Origin: Rotaria socialis
Lineage: Eukaryota > Rotifera > Eurotatoria > Philodinida > Philodinidae
Assembly: GCA_905331475.1 (NCBI GenBank)
Contig: CAJNYU010000281.1
Location: forward strand, 186,001 to 250,000
Reading direction: 5' to 3'
Length of the DNA: 64,000 nucleotides
The notes beneath the pieces are model-generated. The model was not told the origin of the DNA and did no database searches. It saw only the letters and a program-made list of their open reading frames with translations. How positions within the stretch are numbered: position 1 is the stretch's first letter; every line of letters starts with the position of its first letter. Made by a program: the position numbers and the translations under genes. Below are positions 12,889 to 24,861 of the stretch, piece by piece.

Positions 12889-14587
12889 CAATATATAATT
12901 CAAAATAATAATTATTAAAATATGACGAGAAGACAATGTACTACAGAATTACTAAGTATAATCAAGCGTAAATATTAGATATGCCTACAAGAGAAACTGT
13001 CACATCTCAGTTTACTGTTGATATAGATATAGTTTTCTTTTTATTTACATTATAATTACGCTAAGAACAGAAATACATAACAATACGTCGAACCTACGTA
13101 GTGTGCTTGTCAAGGATGAATTTGTTATCGTTACTCTGCAATCTTTTAAGGAGCAAAAACCAAGATGACGATGAAGAAGCAGACAAAGAAGAAAAAGAAA
13201 AGCGTCGACGTTGAGAAAACATATAAATGAAGATGTTCTCGCTTCAATAATGGACAAAATAGAATTTTATTTGTTGTATCATGTCATGAATACTGATTAT
13301 TTTGTAAAAAATAAAACAAAATAATAATAAAATCTATAAAACTCAGCGTTTAGGACACAAGAGAAAAATTTTATAGTATGAGACTATTTGCAAAAAAAAC
13401 TTCCTGCTTTTAGTTTGCTTCACTGAATAAGAATTATATTTCATCTTCTAAAGTGAAAACTTCCTGTTTTCTCTTTTAAACAAATCGCATTATTTAATTT
13501 TAAACCTTCCTAAAGTAATCAGAGTGTAAAAAATTTCACGCTTCCCTCTCGTTCGTGTCCTACCAAGTGGTAACTGTCATTAGTGATTAATTACTTAACA
13601 AAATGAATCTTATCATACTAACTTAGCTTCTAGTAGCCGATAATAATCACTATAATAAGAGAGAAAATATTGATGCTGATGCTCATTTTTAACGGTCCTT
13701 TTCGTACGCAATATGCAAATCGGAATCGTCCAATGTAATTTGAAAAGCATATGATGATGATAAGACATATTATATTTCCGATACAAGTATAAACATCAGC
13801 AGCAGATGAGAAAACCAGAAAGAAGATTATGTTTTAATCAAATAGAAACCATATGTACTGTTAAATGCGTCTCTCCCATCAGGATTCTCTAGTAATTTCG
13901 ATTACCTGAACGCATCGACGCAATCAAAACACTTGCTGGCTTCCTGCTTCTGAGTGATCGAAAAAACTAAAAAGTCTCATGCAGATTTGCAACAATTTTA
14001 TATTCTAAAACAACAGCAAGAACGATAGTGTAACATACCCTGCATTTTCTTACTTCTGTTTTTCTTACAATCGATAAAATACTGATCGATCAAGTTTCTA
14101 CAAGTCAATAAAAGAAACGTAACGCACTTACATGACTTGAAAGAAGCAACAAACAAAATATTAATTGGAATGAATTTTTTAGATGAGCTTATATTGTACG
14201 AAGTATACTGTTGTTCAGCAAACTATATGGCGTAATTTAGATTTATTTATGAGTTTCTCGTAGAACCAACTTCAAAAACTGTCATGCAATGAATATGGAA
14301 ACCAGAAAGATTTAATGCCAATTCCTATCTCTTTATCTAACTCTAGGCGAGTTTTTCTAATGATACAAGTAGAGAGTTCTTCTAAATCTCGCTCTATTTA
14401 TTTGTGACATCCTATCTTTGTGATTTTTAGTACAATTTTTTCGGACGCTTACGAGAGAGAAAGATAACGATAACATATAGAGAACAGAATACAAAGGAGA
14501 GAAAACAAACAAACTCGACAGGCAGTGATGACGAATCCACGTGTATTGAATTGTTTTTTCTTTCTTAACTATTCTTCCATTATCGAA
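10334..14587. other. intergenic, no gene seen
   Basis: About 4.2 kb of AT-rich DNA upstream of the GPCR start. It holds a GT microsatellite (12861-12888), AT/TTA low-complexity DNA near 12400-12480 and scattered homopolymers. Short frames on both strands have no splice support or recognisable domains. Confidence 0.5.
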
Positions 14588-14607
14588 TATCTTTGAAGCC
14601 AGAACAT

Positions 14608-14680
14608 CGTGTCCGGGGAAGAAAACGAACCTTCTGCCATCTGACTAAATCAGACACATGGGACCACTGCACCATCCCTG
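14608..14680 (-). ncRNA. tRNA-like sequence (tRNA pseudogene or SINE head)
   Basis: On the minus strand, an A-box-like TGGTGCAGTGG (14664-14674) is followed about 43 bases later by a B-box-like GGTTCGTTTTC (14621-14631). This is the spacing of an internal pol III promoter. A short stem, TCTGA...TCAGA, lies where an anticodon arm would be, but its loop and the missing acceptor-stem pairing rule out a functional tRNA. It may be the head of a tRNA-derived SINE, or the end of another hAT element, because its first bases CAGGGATGG also resemble a hAT terminus. Confidence 0.35.
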
Positions 14681-14687
14681 GCACAAG

Positions 14688-15548
14688 TAGGGATGCACCA
14701 ATTCCAACCAATTCCAATTCTTGGCTTGAAATTGGTCGGAATTGGTCTGAAATCGGTATAGAATTGGCTCTAAATGAGTGTAGAATTAACTGAAAATGAT
14801 TGTACAATTGATTATTTTTGACTAGCAAGTGATTGAATTTGCTAAAAATAAAATAAAGAAAGCGAGATTAATAAGGCCTTAAATCTGAAAATTGAGATTT
14901 TTATCATAAAAGCTACAACTCGAGTCACAATTAATAACATATTTGAAATCAGCGCAGAGAAAACTGACTCGAACAATGTATATTTTAAGTACTTTCCGTA
15001 ACTTTTTTTTTCTACCAAAAATTCACTTTGTATACTCCTCAGGGTTCAGTCAAAAAAATGAAACTAATCAGAAAGCAACATGGGCAGCAGCAATTAACTG
15101 TGGAGTATGTAAAATGCTTAGTAATATATAAAAAGATCACATGTCTGAGCACTAGAAAAAGAGCCATTTTTTATTATTGGACTGAACCCTGAGGAGTACC
15201 CCAGGTGAATTTTAAAGAGCTTACCGAAAATATTTAAAATACACATCGTTCGAGTCAGTTTTTTGCGCTGATTCCAAATATGTTATTAATTGTGACTCGA
15301 GTTGTAGCTTTTATGATAAAAATCTCAATTTTCAGATTTAAGGCCTTATTAATCTCGCTTTGTTTAGTTTATTTTCGGCAAATTCAATCACTGGCTAGTC
15401 AAGAATAATCAATTGTACAATCAATTTCAGTTAATTCTACACTCATTTAGAGCCAATTCTATACCGATTTCAGACCAACTCCAACCGATTCCGACCAATT
15501 TTAGGAATTTAATTGACTCGAATTGGAATTGGAATTGATGCATCTCTA
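14688..15548. mobile_element. foldback (long inverted repeat) MITE, 861 bp
   Basis: The left arm (14688-15051) and right arm (15180-15548) are imperfect reverse complements, with about 128 bp between them. The termini are TAGGGATGCACCAATTCC and TAGAGATGCATCAATTCC. Arms share blocks such as AAGGCCTTA(A/T)AATC-type sequence, AGCTACAACTCGAGT and CTCCTCAGGGTTCAGTC. They differ at many positions, so the insertion looks old. No 8-bp duplication is visible; TA flanks both ends if the terminus starts at GGGATGCA/GAGATGCA. Superfamily is therefore unresolved (hAT-like end sequence, or TA-targeting). No transposase frame. Confidence 0.75.
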
Positions 15549-16593
15549 GATAATGTTTCATTTCTTTCATAACTGCTTTTATTTCTCGTTTGCGTCGTGC
15601 TTTCTATCCGAACTTATAAATGCGGAGAAAAAAGCATAACTAGTAGTATTACAAACCAATTAATCTCCTTTGTTTCTATTTATGGAATCTCTATTGTAGA
15701 AAAACTAATGCGTTCAATCGAATGCACATTTTCGTCGACGCTATTTGATAATCAAAAACGATACGTCGATATAGCTTTGATAATTAGATATACAGACATG
15801 GCAGAAAATTTTTGCCAACTTTTATTCGCATACGTTTTCCAATCAATAATGCTCGTTCCCTGTCTGTCTCTCTCTCTCTCTCTCTTCTCTTCACTTTTTT
15901 TTCTGATAGATCTACTCGTACATCGTTAGTGTCTGTTTTTTATTGTTCTTTCGTCTTATTTTCTTCTTCTACATCCTTTTCTACTCTCATCACTTGCTTG
16001 AATACTGCTTCGGCTATACTCGCAATAGGCCGACTAGCGTGTTGGCTGTTCTCGTCAAAACGAATGAGCCATTTTTATGTGCAATTGTATATGGTCTTCT
16101 ATTTTATTTGTAGAATAGGTTCTAGCAGAGTCTTGTTAAAGAATGTGCTATTTTTAGGTTTCTATTGAGAAATATATTCATTTAGAAAAAGTTACAACTA
16201 AAACAGAATAGAAAAGCCTGACTAATGTCAAAAAAAGTATTAAAAGAAAAAATGTTTCTGGTATTTATCATCGATGCAATTTTTCTCATCATCATCATCA
16301 ATTTCGTTCATTGCCGCGTTGACGACACTAGAACGGGCAACTATATAAATATTATTGTATTTTGACAAATAAACTTAACGGATGTCAGGAATCTTCTCAC
16401 TTTTTACTTCCGTTTCAAACTATTATGTCTTCAACAGTCATGTTTTTACTGATATAATAATCATGGAAACAAAAACGACTAATTAGTTTTTTTCTTATAT
16501 ATTATACAAAAAGCACGATAAAGAAGAAAAAAGAATAAGATCACCAAGAATAAAGGAAAAGAAAAATAATTATATCAGGTCTTTATTCATATT
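15549..16593. other. intergenic, no gene seen
   Basis: AT/TC-rich sequence after the foldback element. Two overlapping plus-strand frames (about 15597-16168) translate from T/C-rich DNA and a CT tract and lack domain or splice evidence. The 3' UTR of the minus-strand gene at 16594-19123 should end here. Confidence 0.5.
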
Positions 16594-19123
16594 TCAACTA
16601 TAAACAGTTGTCGGTGTTGCTTGTTGTCGATTAATATCATTAATTGTGGGCTGAACAACAGTTGTTGTTGTTGCTGTTGTAGTTGCTGCTGGTGCAGTTT
16701 GCTTTGACATAGATCTTCCACTGATATTAAGATTTTCTGATATAAAATTCGGGTCAACCACATAGCGATGTACACGTTTTGGTATTGTATTATAAAAATA
16801 TGTTTCTGATGCATTGTAATGAACTTCTTGTGGAGGTTTAGGTATTTGAAATTTTTCAATTGGAATTGTTTGATAATATTTTGTACGTTGAGCAAGACTA
16901 AAAATCAAAGAGTTTTCTGGCATTGCTTTGTCAATGACAATTTACTTACTTCGAATTTTGATTATATTTTTCGATTGCTTTGGGATCAATATTTTCTAAA
17001 ACATTATAATGTTGATCTTTTATTAAATATAAACGTCCTTCAATGAAGTATTTCGTTAGGTTTAAGGATGCATCGTCTATTGCTAATGTTGGATCATATA
17101 TTAACTTAATGCCATCAATTTCAACGGGTAATTTTGTTGGTTGTAACATGGGTGTTAAAGCAAGTAATGGTTCATGTTGTTTGTCACGATGACGATAATT
17201 ATGATGATGATGTCTTCGATGAGATGATCTATTCATTTTTCTAGATGCTGAACTTTCTCGTACTATAGGCATTTTATAAGTATTACTAGCTGCAATAACA
17301 CCTGGACGGTGAATATAATGCGGATTAAGTGGAATAGGATTTATTTCAATTTTAGTACGAACAGTTTTTTTATCGATAGATGTTGATGGTAGTTCATTCG
17401 AAGACGCACTAGTTGGTCTTGGATAGAGAATAGTAGGTGTTGCAGAAACGAATAATAATGGTTGTTGTGTTGTTTCAGAATCAATTTGATTCGAACCTGT
17501 TTGATATTCTTCATCGGACAATCTTGTTTCATCATTTTGTCGAATTACTTGTGCGGATTTTATTTCCCGACGTTGTTGTTTTATGGTAGCATCCGTTTGT
17601 TCATAGTAAATAGGAAGTGTTGTATTAAGGCGTGCTCTAGCAGATGAAGCTCGATGTTTAGGTTTTGGTGTTCGTGGTAATTCAGTTGTTGTAACCGGAA
17701 TAATCGGAGTTACAAATCTCGGTTCAGGAATAGTAAGAATGGATGTCAACGGTTGTGAACGAGCGACCGGAGCACTTTTCAACCGACGTGGTATCTCTTC
17801 ACGTGTTGCTAATAAAAAAAATCGAAGAAGAAGAATAAAGTATTATTGTTTAATAGAGAAGACGTTCAATTGAAAGAAAATTATGAAAGATCAATAAAAA
17901 AAAACTATCTTGACAATAATGACTGTATAAGTAGTATACGCAATTAATACAGAAACAGAAATATAGGTTCAATAGCGTAGATAATTTATGAAATTTTTAT
18001 TAATTAAATATAGTATGGTTATCAACAATAATCTAATGCATAGATGTCAATATAAATTTCAATTATAGATCGTTTCTGGCATTTCTATGAATCAAAAAAA
18101 AACAAAAAAACTTTCATTTCCGATTTGATACAATATTCAATTCAGGGCTTATGTTGGCATGTCAAATTCTATACGACTTTTATGGTTTGAATATGATTAC
18201 AATTATATAGAGCACTTAAAAAATAGTCGAAGTTTTTATCTTTATAAATCGAAATAGAATAAATGAAAATGAATTAATTCAATTTCTTTCTTTCTTTCTT
18301 TCTTTCAAGATGAAGTGTTCGCAAATTATTATTGATTTAACATGAAATTCATCATCATCAGAAAGAGAAAGAAAAAAACATTTTGTATAAATATAAATGA
18401 CATATGAAAATACTTTCAACAGATTATTATTATTCTATGTATATATATATATATATGAAATAGATTAGCTCGTGTCGACTCATTATTTAAGCAATTATTT
18501 ATTGTGTTTAAAACTTCTTGGAAAAGAGTAAGAACAATAAATTTTGTCGAAAAAAACACTTGCTCTACTCATATATAGATGTACCTAAAAAGGAAAAAAA
18601 AAGTTTCCATTTCTACATACTCTCAGTAGAATGTGATGGCGGGTTCGGTGTAGCTGGTGTTCGTTTTACTTCATAGTGTAACGCCCATGGTGTTGTTAAT
18701 GCTTCATCGAGAGTATCTGCCGAATGATATATAGGTTCACTTGGTGCCATACTTTGTGTGTAACGTCTGATAACTTCATTATTATTATTACTATTATTAT
18801 TATTGATCACTAGAAGAAGAAGAAAAAAATGGCAAAAAATTATATTCACAATAAAATAGAGCAAAATGGTAAAATTTGTATTTTTTGTTTTCTTCGTTTG
18901 TTCTTAAATTAGCTATATACAAAATGTTATTCTTACATCTGTTTTTATGCGAATCCTGTTGTATAAGATCTTTGTCGATTCCTTTGTGAATATAAATATC
19001 TCTTGGTCCCATCGGTTTTGTCGTTTCCGAATCTATTACAACTTCTGGATACCATGCATAAAGACATTCTCGATTAACTTGATTCCGTTGTTTTAATATG
19101 ACTGGCGCCGATTGAACGATCAT
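16594..19123 (-). CDS. uncharacterised 512-aa protein, 4 exons
   Basis: Exons 18937-19123, 18621-18809, 16950-17808 and 16594-16897 splice in frame (1539 nt, 512 aa) with donors GTAAGA, GTATGT and GTAAGT. The start ATG is 19121-19123 (MIVQSAPVILKQRNQ). The N-terminal part holds a compact region, ECLYAWYPEVVIDSE and MGPRDIYIHKGIDKD, then an Asn repeat. The middle is Pro/Thr/Arg-rich and probably disordered (PKPKHRASSARARLN), followed by a His/Arg cluster (SSHRRHHHHNYRHRDK). A more ordered block follows (LPVEIDGIKLIYDP, TKYFIEGRLYLIKDQHYN), and the tail is Thr-rich (APAATTTATTTT). No signal peptide or membrane helix. I do not recognise the family. The Pro/Tyr-rich style recalls some ciliary microtubule-associated proteins, but that is a guess. 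Confidence 0.75.
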
Positions 19124-22100
19124 CGTTCGATTTAATCTCTATCTACTACGTTGAGACTACAAACACAGAAATATGTATGAAGGCCGCAAATAATTAAATA
19201 CTGTATGCTGATTTTGTTGTTGCCAACAACGATTAACATGCACAAACAGTGATACGCATGTCACAATCATCACAAAAACGGATGCCCATTTCTCTCCGTT
19301 CGCTTTCAAACATTGGCAATACTCTCTCTCTCTCTCTATTCTTTTACTTAACGACAACGGAAGAAAATGAGAAAAAAAATTTTCAAAAAAAGAAGTTTCA
19401 TTGCCTATAACAAAAGAAAATAGACGATGGCACAACAAAGAACAAAAAGTAATCAAAAACATAGAGACAGAGAGAAAGAGAAGAAAAAAACTCGATATAA
19501 GTTTGAATGTTAACCAAACAGTTATGAAAGTTAAAGAAATGAATTTGTTGTGGGCGATGTTTGAATTCAAAAGAAGTAGCAACCAACGTTTATGTTTATA
19601 ATAAAGAGAAAAAAAGTCGATTCAAAACACTTCTATTTTAATGCAATCGCACTTTGAAATCGGTTTATAAATGAAATCTTACACTGGCAAATATATAAAA
19701 ATTTTAATTTTAGCTCAAAAACATAGCGAAACAAAGTGTTTCTATTTACCTTTTAAATCTTCTATGAAAAATATTTGTCCACAGATGATAAGAACAGCTT
19801 GGTTGGGTTAAACTTTATGGCCTATTATCAACACTATCAACGGCCCTCAATAAATTTTGTTTTCTAACTACTCGTTTAAAAAAATATTATTTTTAAAAAA
19901 AATTTCTCTATCGATCACATTTACGGAATTATTCTTTTTGAAAAAAAAATCAATCGATCTAATGAAATGAAAAGTTTGAATAATCTATCATCCACAAGAA
20001 AAATCTTTTTTTATTTATTCACTATGTATTTAAATTTTATATTGACAAAATCTATGCGAAATCAAGATTTGTTTGCACTAGAGTCGAGAGGTCGCCAGGA
20101 TTTCTTTTTTTGTTTACACATCTGTGAACAAGAAAGAATCAAAACTTTTCAAGATTGGCACTCTCAGTTCCCGATCAGAACATCTCTACTTATTTGAATT
20201 GCTAAGTTTGACTCTAGAATTCTATTGAAATAACTTTTATGTTTATAAACAGAAAACAAATAGATGAAATTCAATTGTATTTAATTTTACTTGAATAATT
20301 TATTTACAAAAATTAACATCAGCAAAATCTATGTTTTATTTTGTACGTGAAATATTCTATTCTAATAAAATAAAATTTTCTTCTAATAAAATAAAATTTT
20401 CTTCTAATAAAATAAAATTTTCTTCTAATAAAATAAAATTTTCTTCTGGCAAAAAAAACGACTCAACGAATTACATTTATTGCATTACCGATTAAAACCG
20501 TTATAATATCGCACGTCGACCATTAATTGATCACGGTTTTTTTAGCTTTTATCAAATCGAGACTTGTCATTACATTAAAAGAAACAAATAGGCCTTTTTT
20601 TCTTCTCTGTTTGTAAGTATCATTTCTGAGCATGACTACTTTTTTTTTTAAAACGTTGGAATACACTTTTACCTTCAATGTCAATGAAGACTTTTAACAT
20701 CTAATTTGTTTTTAATGTTGATACACAAAAATCAAGAATCACAAACGACATTCGTAAACTGTTGAAAGTTCTCCGTTGTGATTTTAACTATTTACTGTAT
20801 TTATCTAGGAATATGTTGGTATTCAGTGTATTAGCGAAATACATTGATTCGAGTACTAGCGCAAGACATCTTTTGATGGAAGTTAAATTTCGTCATGATT
20901 TTAACGAATGACAAAATTTTCAATCGAAGTGAATGAAGTTTATTTTTTCGTACAGATTAAATTTGATCGTATGAACAATGAAAATCTTTCGATTACATCG
21001 ATAAAGTACGAAAGTCATAAAATACGATCGAAATCAATTCATATTTTATACTTTTCTTTTTTGATTTTTATAAATTATGCAAATCGAATGATGAATGTAA
21101 AGTGTATCGTCGCGTCTCTATGAACTATTAGTTATGCAATAATATTTTATTCATTAAATTGACTAAAATATAAACATTAAATCAAAATTTAAAAAGAAGT
21201 TTTTTTATCTCTCCAGTATACCAATTTTTATTGTGCTCTAATGAGTATGTTGCAAGACAAATGAACATCATTTACGTTTAATTGTAAAATCATTCAGGTA
21301 GAAATCTTTTATTTATATTCGTTTAATATTCTGTAAATTTATTCTATGTTATAAAAATATTAGACGCATACTGGGACATTTTTAGCAATTATTAACCCCA
21401 TCTAGCCTATAAATTGATCAGAAATTTTATTTGGAAAAAAATCGGTATTTATTCTGGTGGTTTGGCACATGCACCTGAAATAGACTTGTTTCGAATATTG
21501 ATTTTCGATGAAGAAAAGAACGACAAGCCATATCAATATTATAACCAATACAGATCATATAGGTAGGACGCGAGAAGTTCTTTTTTCTTTTTCATTAGAA
21601 AATGTATTGTTTTAATAGGTTTCAGAATGAGTCATCTTCTGTCGTCCACATGAAAAATCGTCCGATTTCAACACTTTTTTCAACCCTTTATTCTAAAAAT
21701 CTGACCCATACAAATTTAGAGCGATATTTCAATCTATATATATTCTTAATCTTTGCGAAAACAGCAGAGTAAGTCATCTTCAACCAAGTAGTATTTGCGA
21801 ATACTTTTATTGATACTTATTCTTGCCACTCGTATACATATATATATATATATATATGTGTTAACACCTGCCAAAATCTACACTTGTAAAAATCTGGCAA
21901 TACTAGTAGTATAATTTTAATTATTAAAAGTGAATTAAAGAAGATCAACATAATATAATTGAAAAAAATGTCTTCTTTGTTTGATTCAGTTCAATACAAA
22001 AGGTGACAATTGGCATCAAATGAAAAGAAAACAACGTCGGACAACTTCTCTTTGTCATATCAATATTCTTCATATACGTGAAGCCTTTAGGGATCAGTAA

Positions 22101-24861
22101 AAAAAATTAATTCTTTCACTGATCTCTTTCGCCATATTTTCAAGTATCTTGAGAAAAAAAACGAAGCAAAGTATTGATTTTTCTTCTGATTTAACTGTCT
22201 TAGATCATCACTTGCACATTAAATTCGAAGATTTTTTAGTTTAAAAAAAAAATTTACATCTATTTGAAAGAGTAACATACTTCAATTGGCATGTAACTAA
22301 AATGGTGTACATCAATAATAACAATAACAACAACATCAGTAATAGACATTCTGACAGGCGTTCGTTGTTGTAGTGAAGAGAAAAAGAAAAGGCCTCCAGT
22401 TAAGTATTTCATGTACTTGTTCACAACATAAGTGCTCACCATCTCTACATTTATCGGACAATTTGCCTGGAGTAAATGGGGAAAACGAGAGTGAATAAGT
22501 GTTGATAATAATGAGAAGAGCATTATAGTGAAGATTCGGCCTTGTTTATTTGCCATGAACAAAGGTTTTTTTAAACATCAGAGTAAAAAAAGAAAAAAAA
22601 ACGCAAAAGAGAGTGAGAGAAAGTTGTCATGTCTTTTCTCTTTTTGCTCGAACTGGCTACTATTATGTATAAGTTAAATTCATCTGAGAAAAAAAACGAA
22701 CAGCTCGAGACATTGACACATGTCTGATGCACACACACGCAAAAACGATTGATGGAACTTGCATGTGAAGTGTGTACTACGGCGACAAGTCAAGAGTTTC
22801 GTGTTCTTTTTTTGTGTTATTGACTATCCAGATAATAATCTTTTCAAATCCATCGAGTGTACAATATGTAAGTAGATAAGAGATCTTAGCAGTTGTTTTC
22901 TAGCGCTCTCTTGACGTTCTACCATATGATTTTCAAATAGAATTCAATTAGAAAAGAAAATATTCCAACCAAAGAATACCTTTGTCTTTGGCGAAATTAA
23001 CACGAGAATCATAGCTAAATAAGAAGGAGCGATAATTGTGATAATAAATCTTCGTTTTCAAAATCCGTTTTGAGTTATTATAAAAATTTTCGTTTGGTTG
23101 TGATCGGGAAAAAAATTGAAAGAGAAGACCAACTACACATTTGTTACAGCCCTCAATCTACTATTGATATGAACGGGTTTTTTTTTTGGGTGGGGGGACC
23201 TATATTTTGTCTAAGTTTTTCATCTGAAAATCCTCTTTCTCAATCAAATAGATTGATAGAAGAAGAATTGAAAATTTTCTATTCGATTCAATTGAAGCAC
23301 GTGCCAAGATGTTAATGTGTCAGCTATAATTTTACACCTATTAATTTTGGTGGCATTTCAATTACATCGAATACTCTTCACAATAGAGAAAATAGCATAT
23401 GAGAATTCTGTGACAAATCATGATTGAAAATATCTCTCTTCTTATATAGCAATAATAGAAATTCTGTCTAAATCGTATTAAAGTACTAAGGAATATTTCG
23501 AGATTGTAAAAACAGAAAAACAAAGACGCACAGTTGAGTTTTAAAATATTAAAATTTCTCATTTTTATTTTGTAGGGATTAGTTTAAAAATAATCTTTTG
23601 CTTTCGTAACTCAATATATAAGAGGGAGAGATGAAATCGATTTCTATAATTTTTCTTATATTTGCCAATTTTTTTCTTAAACAAACTTGAAGTTGAGTAT
23701 TGTCAAACTGAATCCCTAAACTTGCGAAAAAGAAACTCTGATTTATTAATAAAATATTGAACTTAACCAATGCAAATTTATCTTAAATATTCTCGAGAAA
23801 ACTTTTAAACAAACCCTTTATTATTCTATATCATGATTAAAATACAGGTAAAACTATTCTTTACAAAAATAACAATGTAAACTTTTTATTGGTTCTTTTT
23901 CTTGATCGAATTTTAAACCAATCGGATTGTTTTGTTTTTCTGTCGTTTTCTTTTTCTCATACGGTTTATGTTAGTGTTTCGTGAATGATGAATGGAATAA
24001 TTCATAAATGTGAATGTAAAGTCAATTGTATGGTGATTAAACTTCGGAGTAAGAAGGAGAAGAAAAAAAGAAAAAGAGGTAAAGAGAAAGAGAAGTGCTC
24101 CACTATTTGCATATGATACGAACGATGAAATCAATTTGACAGGCCTTTCTTTTTTTTTCTCTCTGTGCCGTGTCTCTTGCTCTCTCCATCTCTCTGTCTT
24201 TCTCATTCTTGTTCAAGTGCAGATTACACGGAGACGGTGTGTTCGCTATTCATTCTTCTCATATATTTTCCCTCCTTCTCCTTCTCTTTTACTTTTATTT
24301 GACCAAGTAGATAAAGTTCTCCGGAGGCTATCTACCTGAAAGCAAGAAAAAAAATCGTAGAAAGAGAAAAAAGGAGAAAAAAGGTGCGCACACGCATAGA
24401 CACATACACAACAATAACAACTTGTGTGCACAACATACAAACGGTGTGCACTCGAGATTGGCTATCCCTTCAACATAACGAGTGGCTCTTCGTACGCTGA
24501 CGAGTACGTAACAATCGTCATCTCATTTTTTCTTCTTCTTCTTTTTCTCCTCCTTTTTTTTCAAGTGCCCATTTGAGTAGCGATCCTTGAAAACCAGCCT
24601 GTTGGAGTGGTCCCTCATGTGCGGCATCCTCTAATCTAGAGAGAACGAGAAAAGATAGATGAGAAAGAACAAAAAAGAAAGAATGGAAAAACGGACAAAT
24701 GCATTTTCATTTTTTTTGTTTATCACCAATGATGAGCATACGCATCTTTACAACTATGTTTATTAACGGTATAGAACTTAGATAGTTTTTTCATATGTTT
24801 ATCATGTTGATTTTTATATTTTAAAAATTGTTCTTCTATTGCATCTATTTAGGAATCCATA
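19124..24861. other. large non-coding interval upstream of the NK2 gene
   Basis: Roughly 5.7 kb without a supported gene, between divergent genes. It contains the 21-bp tandem array at 20360-20443, a TA tract at about 21838-21857 and CT-rich tracts near 19320 and 24160-24290. One minus-strand frame at about 22433-22556 starts with a signal-peptide-like sequence (MANKQGRIFTIMLFSLLS) and could be a first exon ending at a GTGAGC donor, but no second exon was found. An acceptor-like TATTTAG lies at about 24846-24852, just before the NK2 start codon. This suggests an upstream non-coding first exon within this interval. Confidence 0.5.
20360..20443. repeat. tandem repeat, four perfect 21-bp units
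   Basis: The unit TTCTAATAAAATAAAATTTTC is repeated four times without mismatch, then breaks off after TTCT. Perfect identity suggests recent expansion. Each unit contains AATAAA. Confidence 0.92.

Noticed and set aside
15597..16168. Two overlapping plus-strand frames of 110 and 118 codons
   Set aside because: Translations of T/C-rich DNA including a CT tract (SLSLSLLF); no splice sites, domain or start context.
19157..19582. 141-codon minus-strand frame upstream of the 512-aa protein gene
   Set aside because: Leu/Ser/Phe-rich translation of poly-purine DNA; contains an (ER)n run from a GA microsatellite and has no supporting features.
22260..22562. 100-codon minus-strand frame with a signal-peptide-like start
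   Set aside because: Could be a first exon ending at a GTGAGC donor, but no partner exon was found and the rest of the frame is low-complexity.
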